From positions 1 through 37,494 of the forward strand of contig JARYME010000021.1 of NCBI GenBank assembly GCA_029907315.1: a stretch of DNA of 37,494 nucleotides, read 5' to 3'. Of this stretch, positions 7,479 to 15,463 are shown piece by piece; position 1 is the stretch's first letter, and the number at the start of each line of letters is the position of its first letter. Source of the DNA: Armatimonadota bacterium (GTDB lineage Bacteria > Armatimonadota > UBA5829). A program made the translations under genes and the position numbers. The notes under the pieces were generated by a model that was given only the letters and a program-made list of their open reading frames with translations, was not told the origin of the DNA and did not search any database.

Positions 7479-9200
7479 ATGGATCGAATACGCTTAGTAT
7501 TATCTTCGAGTGCAGCCTTTGTAATCCTGCTGGTGGGACATGCGGCCTGCTCGGCGTCTTCGCCGGACGCATTTGCCGAAGGGTTGGCTCTGTTCAACAG
7601 GGGCGAGTTGGCGCACGCAGCGTCACGGCTTGCGGCGGCTGCTGCAGAACGGCCTCACGATGCTGCGGTAAGGCTAACCGCGGGCGTTGCTCTCGCGAAC
7701 CTCAAGCTCTACCAAGAAGCCGCGGAACACTTCGAGGCGGTCGTTCGTGCGAACTCGGAAGTGTCCATAGCCGGTTTTCTCTTGGAAGCGTTATATGTGG
7801 AAATGGGACAGCGAGTCAAGACAGGTGGCACAGCGTCCGGAGGCGCCGATACAGCTGCTTCTCGCGAACTGCTCGCGCGGGCTTTGCTCAAGTATCCGCA
7901 AAACGCCATAGCGCACGTTCTCTTGGGCGATCTCTATCAGCTCGAAGGAAAGTTCGATTCGGCAAAGCGGGAGTATGAGCTGGCTCGTAATCTCGCTCCC
8001 AAGTGGCCTAAGCCGGTCTTCAATCTTGGCTTGGCACATTTGCGGACCGATCCAGTCCTTGCTGAATGGGATTTCCGCACGGCGATTGCGATGGATCCGT
8101 CGAGCAGGCGGGCATACCTTTGGCTGGGTGACGCACTGGCGGCGCAGAACAGGTTCGAAGATGCTTTTCAGGCTTACCGCACCGCCGCGTCAGACGACTC
8201 CCTCTTCGCAGAGGCGCAGACGCGAATAGGGAACATCTACCTTCGCCTTGGCAACCTGAGGTTGGCTGAGGAAGCTTTTGCTCTTGCCGCTGCGAAGTCT
8301 TCAGATGCGCGTCCGATTGCGGGCCAAGCTCAGGTGTTTCAATCGCAAGGTTTACTGCGGCACGCTGAGAGAAAGTATGCCGAAGCGAGTGATATTTTGG
8401 CTCTGAATAAGGCTCCGGCTCCTGCTCGGGCTGTGGTGCAGAGGCAACTGGGTGTCGTTCAGCTTGAGCAAGGAAAGCTGACAGAAGCCTTGACCAATCT
8501 CCAGCGCAGCTATGAGCTGCATCCGACTCTCGATAACGCAAGCGCTGTGGCAGCTGCACAGATGGAGGCGGGCAAGCTGTCGGAGGCGGTGGCTCAAGCT
8601 GAGGAGCGTCTCGCCCGGGAGCCCAAGAGTACTGCAGTAATGGTCTATCTGCTGGCTGCATACCGGGTCTCTGGAGACCATTCACAACGCATTCGGATTG
8701 CCAAGCTCCTGGAAAAGGTGGATCCTGCGGGTTCGGTTGTGTGGTCTACGGAGATCGGCGAAGCGCAGGCGGCTCTGGGGGCAATTCAAGAATCGCTCGA
8801 CGCATACGCCGAAGCACTGGAAGCGGGGGACGTCTCCAGCTGGGCTGTTGTTGCGCGCTCAGCAAGATCGGCAGGTGTGCTCAGACAACTTTCCGAGCGG
8901 TTCGAAAATATGATGCGAACCTCACCTTCAGAAAAAACCGCCCTAATCCTTTATGAGCTGAGAGCTGCCGGTCAGGATACCGAAGGGCTAGTTTCGGTCG
9001 CAGAAAGGCTTGTCAGTCTTTACCCCGACCGCACGACGAATTGGTTGCGCTTGGGGCAAGCGTACGAGCAGGCAGGAAGGAAGGACCAGGCGGTTGGCGC
9101 ATATCTGAGGGCCGCTGCCGGGTCGGATCCGGATGTAGCTGCTGCAGCTAGGGCGCGCGTAGAGAGCTTGCGCAAAGCCGATGACGCTCAGAACCCGTGA
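7479..9200 (+). CDS. Exported tetratricopeptide-repeat protein
   Basis: A 573-residue protein with an N-terminal signal sequence (about 1-27, a hydrophobic run then HAACSASS). A Cys at 24 gives a poor lipobox (HAAC), so lipidation is uncertain. The rest is a near-continuous array of TPR helical hairpins, for example AHVLLGDLYQLEGKFDSAKREY, AYLWLGDALAAQNRFEDAFQAY, RIGNIYLRLGNLRLAEEAF and WLRLGQAYEQAGRKDQAVGAY. TPR arrays act as protein-protein scaffolds. Placement behind an ECF sigma/anti-sigma pair suggests an envelope assembly or quality-control role regulated by that module, which is inference. The array has no enzymatic domain. Confidence 0.85.
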   Translation: MDRIRLVLSSSAAFVILLVGHAACSASSPDAFAEGLALFNRGELAHAASRLAAAAAERPHDAAVRLTAGVALANLKLYQEAAEHFEAVVRANSEVSIAGFLLEALYVEMGQRVKTGGTASGGADTAASRELLARALLKYPQNAIAHVLLGDLYQLEGKFDSAKREYELARNLAPKWPKPVFNLGLAHLRTDPVLAEWDFRTAIAMDPSSRRAYLWLGDALAAQNRFEDAFQAYRTAASDDSLFAEAQTRIGNIYLRLGNLRLAEEAFALAAAKSSDARPIAGQAQVFQSQGLLRHAERKYAEASDILALNKAPAPARAVVQRQLGVVQLEQGKLTEALTNLQRSYELHPTLDNASAVAAAQMEAGKLSEAVAQAEERLAREPKSTAVMVYLLAAYRVSGDHSQRIRIAKLLEKVDPAGSVVWSTEIGEAQAALGAIQESLDAYAEALEAGDVSSWAVVARSARSAGVLRQLSERFENMMRTSPSEKTALILYELRAAGQDTEGLVSVAERLVSLYPDRTTNWLRLGQAYEQAGRKDQAVGAYLRAAAGSDPDVAAAARARVESLRKADDAQNP

Positions 9201-9323
9201 TTTGAAACCACGCTTTGGTTGTTGTGCTGGCTCTCGTGTCTCAACTCTTCGTGCAATCATCCTCCTGCAGCTCAGACCATTTGGAATCCTACCTAATTTG
9301 AACCTCGGGCAAATCCAAATATT

Positions 9324-9352
9324 TTGAGAATCCACGGTTGCTTTGGTAGAAT
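9324..9352 (+). promoter_or_regulatory. Sigma-70 type promoter for the small membrane protein gene
   Basis: TTGAGA (9324-9329), a 17-nt spacer, then TAGAAT (9347-9352): one mismatch in each hexamer. It is placed about 40 nt before the ATG at 9394. Confidence 0.7.
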
Positions 9353-9393
9353 GAAAACACATCGCATTTTGCAGCGCATTTTGGTGACGAGGC

Positions 9394-9711
9394 ATGAAAA
9401 AGGCCGACCTAGCGGGCCGAATAACTGGGATGGCGGTTTTTATGGCGGGCATAGGGCTGCTGGCTTTCGTCTTCTTGATCGCCTACCATTGGTTCAAGAC
9501 CCCTTCGGCAGCCATTGTCGCTTCGCCAAATCCCAACACTGGCGCAAGTACCTTCTCGCAGTTGGGGAAATCGGTGCTTGTTATACTCGAAAAAATGGCT
9601 TTGCTCGTGGTGATGACGATCGCCGCGTCGCTGGTTGCAAGCAGAGGTGTGCAGCTGTACTTCGCGTCTGGGAGCGTAAAACCGCCGTCCATTGCTCCGA
9701 AGGACGAGTAG
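9394..9711 (+). CDS. Small membrane protein with two helices, function unknown
   Basis: 105 residues: a short basic N-terminus (MKKADLAGR), TM1 at about 11-32 (GMAVFMAGIGLLAFVFLIAYHWF), a polar loop of about 30 residues with Pro, Asn and Ser, TM2 at about 62-82 (VLVILEKMALLVVMTIAASLVA), and a short charged tail. Gene identity is supported by a good promoter at 9324-9352, a GAGG-like Shine-Dalgarno, and a stop only 4 nt from the convergent polB stop. I recognise no family. Confidence 0.7.
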   Translation: MKKADLAGRITGMAVFMAGIGLLAFVFLIAYHWFKTPSAAIVASPNPNTGASTFSQLGKSVLVILEKMALLVVMTIAASLVASRGVQLYFASGSVKPPSIAPKDE

Positions 9712-9715
9712 CGCT

Positions 9716-11857
9716 TCAATCGAACAACTTCTGTTGTCCTGCTGCTTCGATGCGCATCGTGGTGGACGGCTTGGGGAACAGTTCGTCAAATTCGTCCCCG
9801 AACGCTTGTCTCAATCGGCAGGCGAACTTGTAAAGCTTATCCAGCAGGTAGTCTCGATCTTCGTCGTGGTTGTATTCGGACGCGAGAGCAACTGTGCCGT
9901 CGTTACGGTTGTAAACAGTCACGTAATCGCCGATTTCCGAGTAACGCACCGCCTGGGCTACGCGTTTCTTGGACGCGGCAGAAAATGTTTTCTCGGTTAC
10001 GCGCTCGCGTCGGCAGATTAGATCTATCGTCATTTCGCCGGCATTAATCTTTTGCACGAACGAGTCGTAGAGTTCTCGCACCTTGTCCTTTCGTCCTTGG
10101 AGAAGATACTCTGCTGCTTTGGAAATGAAGATCTGGCCAAACCGCTCGTCTGCGCGAGAACGCAGGGACGACCCCTTGAACGTCATCTGTCCTTCGTAGT
10201 CTACTAGGACATAGTTCTTCATTTTGAGCGAGATCATTGCTCGATAGCGGCCGTCGTGTGCCAGACGTATGCCCGGAGGCAGGACTGAACCGATGTTTTG
10301 GATGTAGTTGATTTCTGCTTGTTCGCCCTCGATTCCCGGTGGAGGTTTGAAATACACACCGTCGGTATCGACTTCCACCACTTGACTGCCGGTTCTCTCC
10401 AGCTCCTCAACGATTCGTTTGACTATACTGCGCCCCGTAGTCGTGACTTGCGCTGCCGCTTCATAGTCGTTGAAGTTGAATGGTCCCGCCAGATAGCCAT
10501 AGAACGAGTTGATGAGGATCTTGAATGCGCTCTGCAATCCCTCCCAGTAGGCACGTTCGCGGCCTGATGTCTCGCGCGACTTTCTCTTTGCTTCTATGCG
10601 CCGCTTGGTGAGTTCTTCCAGTGCCGGCAAGAACACGTCCAGCGTGTCGGACTTGGGCTTAATCCGGTTGGTGAGCATAATGCTTGGGTAGAGGCTTTCT
10701 ACGTCGCACTTTACTATAGTCTCGATTACGCCCGTCGTGCGGACTTCCGTGTAGCCGCCGGGCAGCGGTTTCGGTGGCTTCTGTTTGGGCACTGCCCGTC
10801 CGCAGCGGAGGTACTCGCGGATCAGAATCGCATTGATCTTTTCACCTGTGCCGGTCGACGCGGCGTGCTGGTACGTGTCTGGCACCATTTGCGTAAGATA
10901 GAACTCAGGGGGTGAAACTATCTCCGCCAGCGACCTGGTTTCGCGCACGTCTTGGAGGGCGTACTTTCTGACTCGACTCGGGTTTGACTTGTATTCCGAA
11001 GCTATCTTGTCGTGCGGTATGATTTCGCGGTCGGGTTCGGATATGCCCAGTGTGTGCGCCAGAGCTTTGAGGGAGTGGCTGGTGAAAATCCCTTTTCCTA
11101 CGTCGAATCTCTGCGAAAGCAGCATTGTGTCGATGACGTGTCGGCCATGAATGTGGGCGGGCACGAAAGGCCTGGTGTAATAACCGATTGCGCACTGCTG
11201 TTTGGCGCCGAAGGTGACTTCCGATCCGTCGCGCCCCAGCGCAAGCGCTATGCCGTGCATACGGGCACGAGCCGCTAAGTAGGGAAGATCGAACTCGTGA
11301 ATGTTATGGCCCTCGATAACGTCGGGGTCGAGTTCACGGATGATCTCGACGGTCTGCCTCAGGATGTCGCGCTCATCGCCTTCGACAAGTGTTTCGAATC
11401 CTCTATTGTCGCTGATTGCAGCCAAGAGGATTTCGCTCTTCGGGTTTTCCGGCGAGAGCCCTGCCGTTTCGATGTCTAGCTGCACTCGAACGATTTCGTC
11501 GAACGACATCCCTTTGAAGAGGGTGACACCTGATCTCGCGAGAAACTGCTTGGCGGAGCTCTGAAGCACTATGTGTTCAGCGTGTGCATCTCGGAGCCAG
11601 TAGCGCGCACTTTCGAAGGCGTCGCGGTTTTCGAATTCGGCGAGCCAGTTGAAGCCTTCTCCGTCGAGCTCAGTCCAAACGGCGCCTGCCAATTCGTAGT
11701 TTTGGGTGGTCAGAATCCACCACCGGAACGGTCGTTTCTCAACAACTACACCGCTTCCGATCCGCCGGTACAGCTTTACACCGTCGGAACCCGGCTCTAC
11801 TGACACCACCCGTTCCGTCGGATCACTGCCGAATAGAATCTGGTCAGCTCGTGACAT
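9716..11857 (-). CDS. polB: B-family DNA polymerase with proofreading exonuclease
   Basis: A 713-residue family-B polymerase with every core motif intact. Exo I is D128-I-E130, Exo II is N185 to D190 (GHNIHEFDLPYL), and Exo III is Y299-x3-D303. Pol motif A is D385-VESLYPS, motif B is K446-x3-NSFYG, motif C is D497-T-D499-G, and K-M-K-N-Y lies at 545-549. It should therefore polymerise DNA with 3'-5' proofreading. It is shorter than E. coli Pol II (783). It ends in QQKLFD, whose QQKLF (708-712) resembles the beta-clamp-binding pentapeptide at the extreme C-terminus of Pol II. A role in lesion bypass or replication restart is inferred from Pol II. The ATG has no Shine-Dalgarno and lies 9 nt from a perfect -10, so it may be leaderless. 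Confidence 0.93.
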   Translation of the reverse strand: MSRADQILFGSDPTERVVSVEPGSDGVKLYRRIGSGVVVEKRPFRWWILTTQNYELAGAVWTELDGEGFNWLAEFENRDAFESARYWLRDAHAEHIVLQSSAKQFLARSGVTLFKGMSFDEIVRVQLDIETAGLSPENPKSEILLAAISDNRGFETLVEGDERDILRQTVEIIRELDPDVIEGHNIHEFDLPYLAARARMHGIALALGRDGSEVTFGAKQQCAIGYYTRPFVPAHIHGRHVIDTMLLSQRFDVGKGIFTSHSLKALAHTLGISEPDREIIPHDKIASEYKSNPSRVRKYALQDVRETRSLAEIVSPPEFYLTQMVPDTYQHAASTGTGEKINAILIREYLRCGRAVPKQKPPKPLPGGYTEVRTTGVIETIVKCDVESLYPSIMLTNRIKPKSDTLDVFLPALEELTKRRIEAKRKSRETSGRERAYWEGLQSAFKILINSFYGYLAGPFNFNDYEAAAQVTTTGRSIVKRIVEELERTGSQVVEVDTDGVYFKPPPGIEGEQAEINYIQNIGSVLPPGIRLAHDGRYRAMISLKMKNYVLVDYEGQMTFKGSSLRSRADERFGQIFISKAAEYLLQGRKDKVRELYDSFVQKINAGEMTIDLICRRERVTEKTFSAASKKRVAQAVRYSEIGDYVTVYNRNDGTVALASEYNHDEDRDYLLDKLYKFACRLRQAFGDEFDELFPKPSTTMRIEAAGQQKLFD

Positions 11858-11866
11858 CCCAAGGCT

Positions 11867-11875
11867 ATTATATCA
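11867..11875 (-). promoter_or_regulatory. Extended -10 promoter element of polB
   Basis: On the minus strand this reads TGATATAAT: a perfect TATAAT (11867-11872) with the upstream TG of extended -10 promoters. Only 9 nt separate it from the polB ATG, implying a leaderless or near-leaderless mRNA. The -35 is poor, as is usual with extended -10 sites. Confidence 0.6.
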
Positions 11876-11887
11876 CTCGCCGTTACA

Positions 11888-11923
11888 TGAAAAAGGACCC
11901 AGGCTTACCATACCCGGGTCCTT
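11888..11923 (-). terminator. Rho-independent terminator of the MFS gene
   Basis: On the minus strand AAGGACCC (11923-11916) pairs with GGGTCCTT (11900-11893), followed by TTTTTCATG. It lies about 50 nt beyond the MFS stop and just upstream of the polB promoter, insulating the two genes. Confidence 0.8.
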
Positions 11924-11972
11924 GCGGTTTGTGTTATAGTTTGCCTACTGCGGGCTCAACAGTTTCTTGTGT

Positions 11973-13304
11973 CTACCTCGTTGTAGCTGCTTCCTCTTCT
12001 GGGGTCAATTTGACAGGCTTGTAGCCACCGCGCAGGTAGTCCCTTAACCACAGAATGCCAAATATGACGATCAGAATCCCTGGCAGTAGCGCCACCGAGC
12101 GGAACGAGAGCGATGCAGCCTTGGTGAGCACCTGAGGATTGGAGAATGTTGTTCCAAGCTGCTTAGCGATCTGTACCTTGTAGTGGTCGTAGATGGCGCC
12201 GAGTGCCGGCATTGTGATAAAAATGGACAAATTTCCCGCGGTGCCCATCAAACCCATCAGGAATGCGCCGCCTCTAGGGAATTGCTCAGACGCTACCGCA
12301 AGCATCGTGGGCCACATGTAGCAGATGCCTATGCCGAACACCGTGGCTGCAAGTATTCCCATTGCAGGTGTGGTGGCTACGCTCAGAATTAGGAGGCCAA
12401 TGCCTGCCAGCAGTGAAGAGAACCACATCAGACCTACGGGAGATAACCGGTGGGCTAGTCCGCCCGCAAAGTGTCTCATCACGAACATTAAACCACTCCA
12501 GTAGACCAGGAGCAGCGTGCCTTTCATACCAACTGTGCTCCGCAAGAACGCATCTATCCACTGGCCTGTAGTGAGCTCCGTAGTGGCAGTGAACCACATG
12601 CATATCCACCACACGATAAAGAGCGGTTTGAGTGCCTCCTTGAACATTGCTTTGTCGCTGACTCCCGCAGCCACTCTTTCCGTAGGCGGAAACTTGGTGC
12701 TGAGTGCCATTATCCCGTACAGGAGCGCAGGAAGGATTATGACCGCCTGTTTTACTTGCCAACTTACGCCCAGCTTGCCCAAGCCGACCGCCACTAGACC
12801 GCCTATGATAAGCCCGCCTGGCCACCACGCGTGGAGCACATTCAGTTTGTGGGTTTTGTCATCCGGGTACAACGTGGCGATCAATGGGTTGATGGTTGCT
12901 TCAATAAAGCCATGAGCCAAACCGACGGACAACATTCCGATCCAAAGCGTCCAGAAAAGCGGAATATATTGGCTTATCGGTTTGGTGAAGATAATAATGA
13001 CCGCGCCGCCGATATGGAGCAAGCTCGCGAGCACAAGCAGCCACTTCATTCCGACCCAATCGCACATCGGTCCGCCAATGAAGTTCGCGATAGCGAGACC
13101 GAGGAACGCTGCTCCAACGGCCGCTCCTACAAGAGTTGCCGATTGCGCCGCTTGGGCACCAGTGAAGAACTCTTGCAGGTTTCGCAGAATGTCTGTCCGA
13201 ATGCTGAACACCATCCCGCCAGTTGCCAGCGCGATTACGCTGACTACAAACAAACGTGTCTTGCTTACTTGTGTTACGGATACGTTTTCGCTGCCCAATG
13301 TCAT
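11973..13304 (-). CDS. Major facilitator superfamily transporter
   Basis: A 443-residue inner-membrane protein with about 12 hydrophobic segments in two halves. The loop 2-3 signature GGPMCDWVGMKWLL is a variant of MFS motif A (G-x-x-x-D-x-x-G). The start is ATG 13304, behind GGGGAGAG. The C-terminus is short and charged (LTPEEEAATTR). Substrate is not evident. The broad resemblance is to sugar or organic-anion permeases, and the carbohydrate genes at 18-26 kb would fit a sugar, but that link is only by neighbourhood. It is a single-gene transcript closed by its own terminator. Confidence 0.88.
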   Translation of the reverse strand: MTLGSENVSVTQVSKTRLFVVSVIALATGGMVFSIRTDILRNLQEFFTGAQAAQSATLVGAAVGAAFLGLAIANFIGGPMCDWVGMKWLLVLASLLHIGGAVIIIFTKPISQYIPLFWTLWIGMLSVGLAHGFIEATINPLIATLYPDDKTHKLNVLHAWWPGGLIIGGLVAVGLGKLGVSWQVKQAVIILPALLYGIMALSTKFPPTERVAAGVSDKAMFKEALKPLFIVWWICMWFTATTELTTGQWIDAFLRSTVGMKGTLLLVYWSGLMFVMRHFAGGLAHRLSPVGLMWFSSLLAGIGLLILSVATTPAMGILAATVFGIGICYMWPTMLAVASEQFPRGGAFLMGLMGTAGNLSIFITMPALGAIYDHYKVQIAKQLGTTFSNPQVLTKAASLSFRSVALLPGILIVIFGILWLRDYLRGGYKPVKLTPEEEAATTR

Positions 13305-13451
13305 CTCTCCCCACTTTGGATTATTCTTGTTTCGGTGAGGGCAAAGTCTTGCCCACCAGCTAAGCTATTTTGCTTATTGGATTACTTTTTCCTTCTACCG
13401 AAAAGATTAGGAAAAAGATATGCGCCAGGCTGGGCTATATGTCGATAAGCA

Positions 13452-14438
13452 CTAACGAGGCGTTGAGGATGGGGCTCTTTGAGAGGGAGGCTTGTGAGCA
13501 TGTGTCGGTCTGATAACGGACCACACCAGCGGCAGAGATGCCAGGAGCACCAGTCCTACGACAGCGGTTGAGATGATTTCCTGCCGGCTCAGCTTGAAGT
13601 GCTTCCAGTTCGCCGCCAGAACGCACACAGCCAGAACAATCAGCGCAGGTAGCGCAGGCAGGAATCCGAATAACACGGCAAGCATGCCGACGGTCATGCC
13701 AATGAACACGTACCAGAAATTGCGGCTGCCGTCCAGTTCCAGCCTATGAGCTGCCGCAAAGACCAGCGCCATGAACAAGAAGTCTCCCGGGCCAATCAGC
13801 ACCTGCGGTGCGAACACCTTTGTCCCGGCAGCGGGGATAGGTGCGGCGACTGCCATTGCCACCTCCGGCGCCTTCTTAAGCATTGTGGAGACAGGACCCT
13901 GGGTGACAGTCCAGAAGTCGATGTATGCTGCGAACATTACAACAGGCACGAGCAAGTTTCTGTCTCGCACAAGCAGACTTACGGCATATCCCAAACTGCA
14001 CGCCGCTGACATTATTGCGAGCTGCATCGGCACGCGCAGAATACTCGAGTATGCGCCCACAATGTACAGAGTTTCTCTTAACGTTGGGCTCCGGCCTATC
14101 TTTGCGCATATACCCGATTGCTTAACGATCAGAAGTCCGAACAGTGACGCTGCGGCAAGGCTGCCGACCAACAAGGCGGTCGCACCTCGCCAGTTGAGCC
14201 TCAGCCGGCTGAAGCAGTATACCATCGCAATTTGCACGGCCATGAAAGCCACCGTAGGTGCGGCCATCAGAATCATTCCTGCGATGGTAAGGATCACCGC
14301 CGCATACGGGGGTGCGAAGTGAATTAGCCCATCTATGAGGCTTATGAGTACAGGCAGGAAGGTCGCCCTAGGCACCAAAATCCAAAGGGCGGCGTAGGCG
14401 ACTGCTACTACGGCCAAGCAGGCTCCAGTAGATCTCAT
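13452..14438 (-). CDS. Presenilin / signal peptide peptidase-like intramembrane aspartyl protease (candidate)
   Basis: A polytopic protein of 328 residues from ATG 14438; a TTG at 14537 in the same frame would add 33 polar residues. It has about 9 hydrophobic helices. Residue numbers here count from the TTG. Y205-I-D207-FW in one helix is followed by GPVSTMLKKAPE, which parallels the presenilin motif after its YD (CPKGPLRMLVETAQE). G249-P-G-D252-FLF matches GxGD, and PALP (294-297) matches the PAL motif of the last core helix. The two aspartates are 45 residues apart, as in human SPP (46 by my recollection). These signatures define the A22 GxGD proteases that cut substrates inside the membrane. 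Oddities are a one-residue offset in the first motif (YxD rather than YD) and an extra C-terminal helix. Prepilin peptidases also have GxGD but lack PALP. Gene certain; function well motivated but unproven. Confidence 0.75.
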   Translation of the reverse strand: MRSTGACLAVVAVAYAALWILVPRATFLPVLISLIDGLIHFAPPYAAVILTIAGMILMAAPTVAFMAVQIAMVYCFSRLRLNWRGATALLVGSLAAASLFGLLIVKQSGICAKIGRSPTLRETLYIVGAYSSILRVPMQLAIMSAACSLGYAVSLLVRDRNLLVPVVMFAAYIDFWTVTQGPVSTMLKKAPEVAMAVAAPIPAAGTKVFAPQVLIGPGDFLFMALVFAAAHRLELDGSRNFWYVFIGMTVGMLAVLFGFLPALPALIVLAVCVLAANWKHFKLSRQEIISTAVVGLVLLASLPLVWSVIRPTHAHKPPSQRAPSSTPR

Positions 14439-14832
14439 TCGCAACGGATCATCACCTACAGGTGGGCAGTTGCACGCAGAATCCAAGTCCGATGAACAGC
14501 GGTTTTGCGTCGAGTCTTTGCGTGTAAGGCCAAACAAACGAGCTCGATGGTGAAAAGTGCCGTTAACACAAGACGCCGCAAATCACGCCTTGGTTCCCTT
14601 TCAATTCAGTCAGCAGCGGCTTCGCCCTTTTGACAGTGATTATACCACGGGGTACAATGTTCCAAAGAGTTGGTTTGTGAAAGATGAGTCATAGCTGGGT
14701 GTCACGGGGGTTGAGCTCGACCCAGAATCTACCAGATACTTGTTCAGATTCGGCACAAGGCACATCTTGCGTACGGGATTGTTTCCAGCTAGTAATCGCT
14801 GTGCCGGAGTCGTTATTGGGATCGGGGAGGAA
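14439..14832. other. Divergent intergenic region between the presenilin-like gene and the ANTAR regulator
   Basis: No other gene is convincing here. The left part (14439-14537) may be the N-terminal extension of the presenilin-like protein if its TTG start is used. The rest holds the regulator promoter at 14630-14658 and a leader of about 168 nt. I found no clear minus-strand promoter for the presenilin-like gene. Confidence 0.4.
14630..14658 (+). promoter_or_regulatory. Near-consensus sigma-70 promoter for the ANTAR regulator and kinase
   Basis: TTGACA (14630-14635), a 17-nt spacer, then TACAAT (14653-14658). The implied start near 14665 leaves about 168 nt of 5' leader before the ATG at 14833, longer than needed for translation. 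Confidence 0.75.
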
Positions 14833-15408
14833 ATGAGCAAAATTCGAGTGGTGATCGCAGACGACGAAGCCATTATTCGTATGGACCTCAAGACCATATT
14901 GGAAGAGATGGGTCATGAGGTTGTCGGTGAGGCAGCAGATGGTGCGAAAGCGGTCGAGATAACCAGGGTCGTCAGACCGGACGTCGTAATCATGGACATA
15001 AAAATGCCCGTTCTCGACGGTCTTGACGCAGCCAAGATAATCTCGGAAGAGAAAATAGCTCCTGTTGTGCTGCTTACTGCGTATTCGGATAAGGAGTTGG
15101 TCGAAAGAGCCAAGGATGCCGGAGTCTTCGGCTACTTGGTGAAACCTTTCCAGGAATCGGATCTTCTTCCCGCTATAGAAATAGCAATCTCGCGCTATCT
15201 CGAAATGCAGGAGCTTGAATCTACGGTTAGCAACTTGGAGGAAAAGCTGGAGACGCGCAAGCTGGTCGATCGCGCGAAAGGCATATTGATGGACAAATAC
15301 AAAATATCTGAGGCTGAGGCTTTCCGTCGTATTCAGCAGCAGAGCATGAACCAGCGGCGTCCCATGAAAGAGATAGCGCAGGCGATAATCATTGCTAACG
15401 AGGTTTAG
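14833..15408 (+). CDS. Response regulator with receiver and ANTAR RNA-binding domains
   Basis: 191 residues from ATG 14833, which has an ideal GGGGAGG Shine-Dalgarno; the frame stays open upstream but without comparable signals. The receiver domain (1-120) has the acidic pair D10-D11, phospho-acceptor D55 (VIMDIKMP), T82 and K104. A coiled linker (about 122-140) leads to an ANTAR domain (about 134-187: DRAKGILMDKYKISEAEAF, QQQSMNQRRPMKEIAQAI). ANTAR proteins of the AmiR/NasT and PdtaR type bind two-hairpin motifs in nascent RNA and prevent termination. The next gene encodes a HisKA_2-type kinase of the kind that partners PdtaR, so the two are a likely cognate pair. Confidence 0.93.
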   Translation: MSKIRVVIADDEAIIRMDLKTILEEMGHEVVGEAADGAKAVEITRVVRPDVVIMDIKMPVLDGLDAAKIISEEKIAPVVLLTAYSDKELVERAKDAGVFGYLVKPFQESDLLPAIEIAISRYLEMQELESTVSNLEEKLETRKLVDRAKGILMDKYKISEAEAFRRIQQQSMNQRRPMKEIAQAIIIANEV

Positions 15409-15463
15409 GCAAAAGCCTGCGGTTTTTGAGTCGGAAGTGCAAAGCTTTTGAGGAACACAAACC

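Noticed and set aside
13452-14438. Prepilin peptidase (type IV) identity for the GxGD protein
   Set aside because: The PALP motif, the GP-x3-ML-x2-A-x-E segment and the Asp spacing fit presenilin/SPP; the zinc-cysteine domain and GxGDVK pattern of prepilin peptidases are absent.
14439-14537. N-terminal extension of the presenilin-like protein from a TTG at 14537
   Set aside because: The added 33 residues are polar and Cys-rich with a weak ribosome site, and the ATG at 14438 lies just before the first helix. It is kept only as an alternative.
15407-15425. Terminator between the ANTAR regulator and kinase
   Set aside because: The stem is only 4 bp (AGGC-AAAA-GCCT) and the T-run is displaced, so it is unlikely to stop transcription.
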